A DNA stretch of 20,542 nt, from positions 1-20,542 of the forward strand of contig DAOVLE010000075.1 in NCBI GenBank assembly GCA_030631415.1, written 5' to 3'. Source of the DNA: JAAEQG01 sp023133475. GTDB lineage: Bacteria; Planctomycetota; Phycisphaerae; UBA1845. This document shows positions 1 to 5,937 of this stretch, one piece after another. Position 1 is the stretch's first letter; every line of letters begins with the position of its first letter. The position numbers were made by a program, and so were the translations under genes. The notes beneath the pieces were generated by a model. The model searched no databases, was not told the origin of the DNA, and saw only the letters and a program-made list of their open reading frames with translations.

Positions 1-146
1 AGTTGATCCGAACCTGCCATGGGTTCACTGAATGTTTACTGTCGGGTTTTGACAGTGTGTTTATTGTTGGTTCAACACTAATTGCGGTAACTCCCTACCT
101 CTCAACTCTCTGCGGTCTCTGCGTGCTCCGCGGTGAAATATCCGGG
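1..146. other. left-edge spacer, no gene seen
   Basis: This stretch lies downstream of the minus-strand HEAT gene. The only notable structure is a low-complexity CTCTGCGG/TCTCTGCG run at about 108-135, of the interspersed-repeat kind seen in the other spacers. Plus-strand reading frames that start here continue into the antisense of the HEAT gene and have an arginine/glutamine-rich composition typical of shadow frames. Confidence 0.5.
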
Positions 147-2423
147 CTAGCCCCGGTAGTGCTTGCGAATGATCTCGCTGGCCTGGTTGTTTGTCAGATT
201 CAAGGCACCCAAGGCTCTGCTGGCTGCGGTGCGCAGCGTAAGGTTCGGCTCTTCCGCCGAAACCTCCACCAGACGCGACACCATATCGCTGCTCAACAGA
301 TTGCCGCTAAGCTTGGCGGAATCCGCCAGATTCGCAAAAAGGCTCATACGAAGCGTTTCAGACTGGGTGTCGTCCAATGCCACCTCCGCCAAAGCCCGCT
401 GGGACCCCTGCGTGCGCGACAGCGCCAACACCGCCGCCACTTTCCGCCGCAGTTGCTCGTCATCGTCACCGCCCAGCACCATCAGCAGCGCCGGCTCCGC
501 AGCCGTAACGTTCAACACCGTGCGACCGTCCAGCCCTATCAACAGGAGAGCGTCGGCAGTCTCCATCGCCAGATTCAACGCCTCCCGCGGATCGGGCAAC
601 TGGGAGCCGGATCGGGCCATCACCTCCCGCATGGTGTCTGTCAACTCCGCCCCGTCAGCGTCCGCAGCCAAGTGGGCGATACGCCGGTCGTGCGCCGCCA
701 GGTTCCGGGCAATCTCATAATTCGCCGACCTGCGTAGCAGCACGATCGGCGTCATCCTGAAAAGGAAGTCGCGACGCAGCTCGTCCACGCCCCGACGCAC
801 ACTGGGGCTCTCGAGCCCGGCTGAGATAAACATCCCGCTGACGCAGCCTAAGTCCTGTCGTGCCCGTTGAACCGCCGTATGGAAGTCGGTGTCGCCCACC
901 ACCTCCGCGCCATTTTGGCGCAGAAGCTCCATGATGCGATTCAGGTTTGCCTTATCCGGATCGATCACCACGAAACGTTCCTGCCCGGTTTGCCCCAACG
1001 CCTCGGAGAGCGCCGGGATGACCCACTGAGCCCCAGGAAACGGAGACTTAGGCCTGACCCGGGCCAACGCCAACGCTGCCTTGATCCGCACCATGGTGCT
1101 GGGGAACTGCAAAGCCTTCACCAACGGCTGCCCACTACCGCCAAACCCCACCAGAGAACTTTCCCCCCCGATGGTTCGTAAGGCTGCTATGGAACCCAAA
1201 GCCACCGACGTGTCCTGATCCCGCAAAGCCCGATCCAACACCTCCAAACAGTAGCGGGCTCCGGCAGACCGTGAAAAGTAGATCGCTCGAGGGAAGTCAG
1301 ACGGGCGGGTGGCATCCGCTTTGTTCTCCACCGTCTCGCCACTCTCCACGTCCATCCCCAGGCGTGCTTCACGCCGGATGTTGGCTGCCAGCCACAACGA
1401 GATCGCTTCCTCCCGTGACGGCTCCAGGAACAAAGCCTCCTCGGCACAGCGCATGGCCATTACCGGGCCATAAATCTCCCGCGGGACGCCGACCGCATCA
1501 ACGAAGCTGTCTCGCCAATACCACACGTTGGCTGACTCGTTTCGCGGATCGGCCCGCAACGAGCCCCGCTCACTGTAGTGCCGCTCGCCCAGGGCGATGA
1601 ATTCGTCGGCAGCCGAACCTCGGAAAAAACGCCCGGTGCGTTGAGCGATTTGCCCTAATGCCTGGTCCGCCACGGCACGGGTGTCCGCGTCTATCCCCGG
1701 GGATGCCAGCAACTTCTTGAGATAGGGAACGGCGTGCGGATAGCCAATCTCGCCCAGAATGCGGATGATACCCTGACGGAGGTTGCGATCCGACACCGCC
1801 AGGGCAACCACCAACGGATTAACCGCCGGTTGACCAATCTGCGGCATCGCCCGGGTGATCCGAGGCCAAAGCCGTTGGCATTGCTGATCCATCAACCCCT
1901 GCAACATCCAGGGGACCGCATATTCCCCGGAATCGATCAGGTTTTGGATCGCGTGATACTCAGCCTGCGGGGAGCCGCCAAGCTTTTCTATATTGGCGTT
2001 GATCCGCTTGGGGTTCTGCCGCTTGCGGTGTTCGCCTTCGCGAAGCACCTCGAGCACCTGTTTGGCCTCCTCGCCCAGGGAGGAGTTGTTTATCACGGTA
2101 ATCAGCGTTTCGAGGCTTCTGCGGTCCCGATCCGCAATCGCCAGCAGTTCCACCGGGTCCAGATCGGGGTGTCGCAACAGGCTGACGGCGCAGGTTCGGG
2201 CCTGTTGAAATCGGCCCATCCGCGCATAGTGCAGAAAATCCTCGAACAATGATCCGACGTTGGATTTACCTTCCACGGTGGTGGATGGCGAGGTCTCGGC
2301 AGGCTCGGCATCCGCGGATTGGGCAACCGACGGCTCACACCAGACGGTGTAGCTTGCCGACACCACAACAGCCAACAGACACGACGTAACCGACCGGAAC
2401 GGTAGATGCGCGAGTGTATGCAT
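147..2423 (-). CDS. Secreted HEAT-repeat protein with a degenerate receiver-like module
   Basis: Predicted 758-residue exported protein of unknown function. Residues 1-35 form a signal peptide with a hydrophobic run around LLAVVVSASY. Alpha-helical HEAT-like repeats with alternating Leu/Ala occupy about 155-260 and 385-475, and again 655-750. Between them, about 483-605, lies a segment resembling a two-component receiver fold: it opens with FVVIDPDKAN and has a later PIVLLRR strand, but the expected phospho-acceptor Asp position reads SGMFISAG. The start is the ATG at 2423, chosen because a strong GGAGG sits 5 nt upstream and a signal peptide follows directly. An upstream in-frame ATG at 2648 would run antisense-like through the preceding lipoprotein gene and lacks a signal peptide. 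The gene follows that small gene by 68 nt on the same strand, so they may be co-transcribed. HEAT repeats usually mediate protein contacts; the role here is unknown. Confidence 0.85.
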   Translation of the reverse strand: MHTLAHLPFRSVTSCLLAVVVSASYTVWCEPSVAQSADAEPAETSPSTTVEGKSNVGSLFEDFLHYARMGRFQQARTCAVSLLRHPDLDPVELLAIADRDRRSLETLITVINNSSLGEEAKQVLEVLREGEHRKRQNPKRINANIEKLGGSPQAEYHAIQNLIDSGEYAVPWMLQGLMDQQCQRLWPRITRAMPQIGQPAVNPLVVALAVSDRNLRQGIIRILGEIGYPHAVPYLKKLLASPGIDADTRAVADQALGQIAQRTGRFFRGSAADEFIALGERHYSERGSLRADPRNESANVWYWRDSFVDAVGVPREIYGPVMAMRCAEEALFLEPSREEAISLWLAANIRREARLGMDVESGETVENKADATRPSDFPRAIYFSRSAGARYCLEVLDRALRDQDTSVALGSIAALRTIGGESSLVGFGGSGQPLVKALQFPSTMVRIKAALALARVRPKSPFPGAQWVIPALSEALGQTGQERFVVIDPDKANLNRIMELLRQNGAEVVGDTDFHTAVQRARQDLGCVSGMFISAGLESPSVRRGVDELRRDFLFRMTPIVLLRRSANYEIARNLAAHDRRIAHLAADADGAELTDTMREVMARSGSQLPDPREALNLAMETADALLLIGLDGRTVLNVTAAEPALLMVLGGDDDEQLRRKVAAVLALSRTQGSQRALAEVALDDTQSETLRMSLFANLADSAKLSGNLLSSDMVSRLVEVSAEEPNLTLRTAASRALGALNLTNNQASEIIRKHYRG

Positions 2424-2428
2424 GCGAT

Positions 2429-2433
2429 CCTCC
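2429..2433 (-). promoter_or_regulatory. Ribosome binding site deciding the HEAT-protein start
   Basis: GGAGG on the minus strand, 5 nt upstream of the ATG at 2423. It supports the shorter, signal-peptide-bearing start over the ATG at 2648. Confidence 0.7.
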
Positions 2434-2491
2434 GCAATTGCCCAAGGGAAAAACCTGATATCGTTTCGCCTGCGGCGGCGAATCATCCCGG

Positions 2492-2653
2492 TTAAATATT
2501 CTGGATAATGGCGATGGAACCTGCCGCCGTGATGCCCAGAAAAACGGTGCTTACAAAGTCGAAAAACTGCGTGGTGGTGCAACCCATCTGGAACAACATG
2601 CCAACACCACCCATGAGCAACGCCGCGTGGCGAAGTATACGTGTGCACTTCAT
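2492..2653 (-). CDS. Small lipoprotein-like peptide (53 aa)
   Basis: This reads as a 53-residue peptide that begins MKCTRILRHAALLMGGVGML, followed by QMGC, a loose lipobox-like site with Cys at about residue 24. A second hydrophobic stretch near the C-terminus (FLGITAAGSIAI) could be membrane associated. The ATG at 2653 has a GGAGG about 10 nt upstream. A longer in-frame reading back to 2788 is rejected because it would translate the heptamer tandem repeat of the spacer. The gene lies 68 nt upstream of the HEAT-protein gene on the same strand. Short Cys-containing exported peptides of this kind are familiar in planctomycete annotations but have no known function. The reading frame, SD and signal-like N-terminus make it a likely real gene. 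Confidence 0.6.
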   Translation of the reverse strand: MKCTRILRHAALLMGGVGMLFQMGCTTTQFFDFVSTVFLGITAAGSIAIIQNI

Positions 2654-2729
2654 CGCTCTGGAACCTCCATCGTAATTACCGCAAACCCCCACAACAGACG
2701 CGCCGACCACCCGACGCCACAATCCAATA

Positions 2730-2757
2730 AGTCTAACCACACCATCGGCACCGTCAA
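2730..2757 (-). promoter_or_regulatory. Possible sigma-70 promoter for the lipoprotein/HEAT genes
   Basis: On the minus strand TTGACG (2757-2752) is followed after 16 nt by TAGACT (2735-2730). That is 5/6 and 4/6 matches to the -35 and -10 consensus, about 77 nt upstream of the ATG at 2653. It abuts the heptamer repeat at 2761. Promoter rules in planctomycetes are poorly defined, so this is tentative. Confidence 0.3.
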
Positions 2758-2760
2758 TAT

Positions 2761-2967
2761 AGTCCAAAGTCCAAAGTCCAAGGTCCAAAGTCCAAGGTCC
2801 AAAGTCTGTAGCGCAGCCGGGCGCCCCATGGCTTTAGCCGTGCGGGACACGCACCTAATCGCCCAAAAGCCACTACGTGGCCCGGCGGTGCTCGGACGAG
2901 GCATTCGGGTCCCCCACCGCTAAAGCGATGGGCCACCCACCCCACGTTCGACTTTGGACTTTGGACT
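2761..2967. repeat. Composite inverted repeat with heptamer arms
   Basis: The left arm at 2761-2802 is six tandem heptamers AGTCCAA/GGTCCAA. The right arm at 2950-2967 carries the reverse complement (GACTTTGGACTTTGGACT). Between them a second imperfect inverted pair faces inward: 2823-2850 (core GGCTTTAGCC) against 2907-2938 (core CCGCTAAAGCG). The 32 bp at 2907-2938 recur identically at 9665-9696. The structure fills the spacer between the divergent lipoprotein and export-lipoprotein genes. It looks like interspersed repeats inserted one inside another. Confidence 0.75.
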
Positions 2968-3251
2968 AATTAGAAAATTTGCTTTTTCGCCGAATCCGCG
3001 TTATCAGCAGCGAACATTGGGGGTTCTTGACTCGAACTACTTTGGAGAGAGAATCTCGGCGTTTGGGCCGGTGGCAACATCGAACCCCCAAAAACCGGGC
3101 CTTGGAAAGCGCTACATGAGATGAGAATGCTAACCAACACTTTGCCAAATGCCGATAACATGCCCGTGGATTGGGGCATTCGGCGAGATGCGCCCGCGGT
3201 AATTCACCAAAAATAATTGTAATGGACCCTGTTCGATGACTTGGCGTCGCC
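2968..3251. other. Spacer upstream of the exopolysaccharide operon
   Basis: This spacer holds no gene I can support. It becomes AT-rich at 3201-3223 (AAAAATAATTGTAAT), about 30-50 nt before the ATG at 3252, which would suit a promoter, but no convincing -35/-10 pair was found. A 63-69 residue minus-strand frame at 2970-3179 has a signal-like hydrophobic stretch but no ribosome binding site. Confidence 0.4.
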
Positions 3252-5012
3252 ATGAGTAGTACCTTACCCCCCAAACCACGCATGCACCGATCCAGCCAGA
3301 CACTGGCAACGCTGGGGTTGTGTCTTCTGGCGGCAGGCTTCGCCGGATGCAACGGCGTAACGACAATGACCAGCGTGTTCAACGGGTTACTCAACCCTGC
3401 GGACGTCGGTTCATACGGGGTCTTCGGGCGCGAGGGGACACTGGACATCCGCAGCTCGCTCACCCTTCAGGATGCCCCCACCGGCGTCATGGGGGTCAGC
3501 GATCCCCAACCCGAAGACCTGGTCCCCCTGGTGGAGGAGTACGAGTATGCAATTGGCGACGGCATTGCCGTTCGCATCTATGAGCTTCTGCAAAGAGGGA
3601 CCGAGACCGCAGTCCAGGTCACCATCGACGAAACCGGCAACATTAACCTGCCGGTGCTTGGGCGGATCGAAGTGGTCGGGCTGACTCTCCCGGAGATCGA
3701 GGCGGAAATCGTCGATCAAGTTGTCCAGCGGAACATCCTGCTCGAACCGGAGATCATAGTCGAGCCCGCCATCCGAAGAAAACTGAGCTACACGATCTAC
3801 GGGACGATCTCTCAACCGAACCTGTATCCGTTAGGTCAGTACAATCTGCGCCTGCTGGACGCAATAAACGTTGCCGGCGGGTTGGTGGATGCGGTAACCG
3901 AGATTTATGTGGTCCGCAACCAAAATTTTCCCGAACCGGTGTTGGTGTCGAACCGGTCGGGTCACCACCGACAGATTGCGGGCACACCGCGAGGCGAGGT
4001 TCTGCTCTCCGGCGGACTCGGCAACGGTGCGGGAGCAGCTCCGGCGACATCAACCACTATGTTTAGCGGCGACCCGAAGGGGAGCGTGCTGACGACCGGC
4101 GATTCGGGGACCACTCTCCCCACCTCCACCCCAACCACCCCCGCCACAACGACCCCCTCCGTGCCCGAGTGGATTTACAAAAACGGCGAGTGGGTCGAGC
4201 GTCAACCCACCCCGTCGGCAGCCGAGCAGGCACCGCCCACCCGGCAGGACCGCCAGGAACTGATCGAGACCATGACCGGGCGAGCGGATTCGCAAGCTCC
4301 GCCGACGGCAACCGCCGCCGCGCCGGTGCCGGCTACGCCTTCGCAACCACGCTGGATCTACTACAACGGGAAGTGGATCGAGACCACGACACCGACCGGC
4401 GAGCCGGTGCAAACCACTACCTCCAAACCCGAGCAGGCCCCCGATCGCCCCACTCAGCCGTCGATCGACTGGGGGCAGATCGCCGGTGTGGAGGAGGAGC
4501 ATCGGGTAATCAAGATTTCCGCCGACTCATTGCGCAAGGGTGATCCCCGGCACAACATCGTGGTCCGGGCGGGTGATGCGATTCGTCTGGCTTCGGGTGA
4601 ATTCGGCGAATACTATCTGATGGGGCAGGTGATGCGACCTGGAGCGTACTCGCTGACCGGGCGGATCATCACGCTTAAGACCGCCATTGCCTCGGCAGGC
4701 AACCTCGGGCAGTTGGCTTGGCCTACGCATTGCACCGTCTATCGCCGTTTGGGCGAGCGTGAGCAGATGATTCAGGTGAACCTCGATGCCATTTTCACCG
4801 GCAAGGAGCAGGATTTCTTTATTAAAAAGGACGATTTGATTCTGGTGGGCACCCACCCGGTGGCGACGTTCCTGGCAGTGTTGCGTAATGCGTTTCGGAT
4901 AAGCTACGGGTTTGGTTTTGTCTACGACCGCAACTTTGCCGACATGGACTCCTACACTTCTCGACCAAATCCCGCCTACCAGCAGCGCCAGTACCCCAAC
5001 CTTTTCCGGTAG
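3252..5012 (+). CDS. Wza-type polysaccharide export outer-membrane lipoprotein
   Basis: This 586-residue protein is an outer-membrane polysaccharide export (OPX/Wza-family) auxiliary. An exported N-terminus ends in the lipobox FAGC with Cys33. The polysaccharide export domain spans about 96-175 (EYAIGDGIAVRIYE through LEPEIIVEP), and a first SLBB-like segment about 178-225 (YTIYGTISQPNLYPL). A second SLBB segment covers about 452-515 (EYYLMGQVMRPGAYSL), with a hydrophobic C-terminal stretch at about 535-557. Between them, residues 226-430 form a Pro/Thr/Ala-rich linker, unusual for the family. It contains two copies of a WIYxNGxW[VI]E motif (307-316 and 368-377) and a segment at 271-279 encoded by a repeat also found at 12655-12682. 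No clear Shine-Dalgarno precedes the ATG at 3252; Met11 (3282) is an alternative. The exosortase gene follows 4 nt after the stop, so the two are likely co-translated. Confidence 0.88.
   Translation: MSSTLPPKPRMHRSSQTLATLGLCLLAAGFAGCNGVTTMTSVFNGLLNPADVGSYGVFGREGTLDIRSSLTLQDAPTGVMGVSDPQPEDLVPLVEEYEYAIGDGIAVRIYELLQRGTETAVQVTIDETGNINLPVLGRIEVVGLTLPEIEAEIVDQVVQRNILLEPEIIVEPAIRRKLSYTIYGTISQPNLYPLGQYNLRLLDAINVAGGLVDAVTEIYVVRNQNFPEPVLVSNRSGHHRQIAGTPRGEVLLSGGLGNGAGAAPATSTTMFSGDPKGSVLTTGDSGTTLPTSTPTTPATTTPSVPEWIYKNGEWVERQPTPSAAEQAPPTRQDRQELIETMTGRADSQAPPTATAAAPVPATPSQPRWIYYNGKWIETTTPTGEPVQTTTSKPEQAPDRPTQPSIDWGQIAGVEEEHRVIKISADSLRKGDPRHNIVVRAGDAIRLASGEFGEYYLMGQVMRPGAYSLTGRIITLKTAIASAGNLGQLAWPTHCTVYRRLGEREQMIQVNLDAIFTGKEQDFFIKKDDLILVGTHPVATFLAVLRNAFRISYGFGFVYDRNFADMDSYTSRPNPAYQQRQYPNLFR
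4061..4088 (+). repeat. Interspersed repeat embedded in frame in a coding region
   Basis: These 28 bp encode FSGDPKGSV within the linker of the export lipoprotein. They are the exact reverse complement of 12655-12682, in the spacer downstream of thiE, where the GTCGCCGCTAAAC core is then repeated in tandem. The CDS copy therefore looks like a repeat that entered or arose in a coding linker while keeping the frame open. Confidence 0.8.
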
Positions 5013-5016
5013 AGAT

Positions 5017-5937
5017 ATGACTCAAAGCATCGTCGAAATCCGGGATACTTCGCCACCACTGCCGCGAGCAGTTCTGGGGTGGGCACGGGCGATTGTCATT
5101 GCGCTACTGCTGTTCTGGCTCTTTTGGCCGGCTTTGCGCGTTGTCGCCGCTCGATGGAACGGGGATGCAAACTGGTCCCATGGTTGGTTGGTCCCGTTGT
5201 TCAGCCTGTACTTCCTGCACACCCGCCGCGAGCAAATAGCCGCCACCCCCATCTCGACCTCCTACTTTGGTTTTCTGCTGTTTCTGCTCTCGGTGGGGGC
5301 GTATTTTATTTTCCAGGCGGTCATACCGTACAGCTATCTCCAGTTGATGTCCCTGGTGGGGGCGATCTTTGGGATCGTGTTGTTTCTGACCGGCTGGAGG
5401 ATGATGCGTATTGCCTGGCTCCCGATTTTGTTTCTTTGCCTGGCGAACCCTATTCCCGATCAGTATTACGTTGAGCTGACCATACCCCTGCGGATGGTGT
5501 CCACGCAGGTCTCGGCGATGTTGCTGAGGTTGATCCCCGGTATCGAGATCGAGACCCAGGCGGTGGTCATGGACTACTTTTATGACGGGAGCAAGGGGCA
5601 ACTGAATGTCCTGGAAGCCTGTGCGGGCATGCGTTTGATGATGGCTTTTGTGACGCTGGGGGTGGCAATGGCCTACCTGGGCGACCGGCCGGTCTGGCAG
5701 CGTATTTGCATGGTGGTGACGTGCGTTCCGATCTCGGTGTTTTGCAACGTTATCCGCGTCACCGTAACCGGGGGGTTCACCGTCTTTGGGCGGGGTGATC
5801 TGGCACACGGCACGCCGCACACCCTGCTGGGCCTGGCAATGCTTCCCATCGCTTTGGGGTTGTTCCTGCTGACCGGGCACATTCTAAGCCATCTGTTCGT
5901 CGACGAAGAGCCTGCCGAGGCGGAGGAGCCCGCATGA
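5017..5937 (+). CDS. Exosortase (archaeosortase/exosortase-family transpeptidase)
   Basis: This 306-residue polytopic inner-membrane protein has about eight hydrophobic segments. The exosortase catalytic signature is intact: Cys202 in EACAGMRLMM, Arg247 in VFCNVIRVT, and His264/His268 in AHGTPHTLLG. Exosortases cleave C-terminal sorting tags (PEP-CTERM type) of exported proteins and are typically found next to exopolysaccharide genes, as here. The ATG at 5017 is 4 nt after the preceding stop; an in-frame reading further upstream would overlap the export lipoprotein gene and is rejected. The stop overlaps the next ATG (ATGA at 5934-5937), which supports translational coupling. The protein is short: it has no fused EpsI-like (DUF3485) domain, and no separate EpsI gene follows. 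The exosortase subtype cannot be fixed from sequence alone. Confidence 0.92.
   Translation: MTQSIVEIRDTSPPLPRAVLGWARAIVIALLLFWLFWPALRVVAARWNGDANWSHGWLVPLFSLYFLHTRREQIAATPISTSYFGFLLFLLSVGAYFIFQAVIPYSYLQLMSLVGAIFGIVLFLTGWRMMRIAWLPILFLCLANPIPDQYYVELTIPLRMVSTQVSAMLLRLIPGIEIETQAVVMDYFYDGSKGQLNVLEACAGMRLMMAFVTLGVAMAYLGDRPVWQRICMVVTCVPISVFCNVIRVTVTGGFTVFGRGDLAHGTPHTLLGLAMLPIALGLFLLTGHILSHLFVDEEPAEAEEPA

Noticed and set aside
3..737. Plus-strand reading frames of 185 and 244 residues
   Set aside because: They are antisense to the HEAT gene, with Arg/Gln/Ser-rich composition and no domain, signal or ribosome binding site.
2424..2648. Longer N-terminus for the HEAT protein from an ATG at 2648
   Set aside because: It would overlap the small lipoprotein gene in another frame, has His/Arg-rich shadow-like composition, and places the signal peptide 75 residues inside the protein. 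The ATG at 2423 has a strong ribosome binding site.
3027..3055. Sigma-70 promoter starting with TTGACT for the export operon
   Set aside because: No acceptable -10 box lies 16-18 nt downstream of 3032, and the site is over 200 nt from the start codon.
2970..3179. Possible small signal-peptide protein on the minus strand
   Set aside because: It has a hydrophobic stretch (VLVSILISCSAF) but no ribosome binding site before either Met, and a Ser/Gln-rich remainder. Not enough support, though it cannot be excluded.
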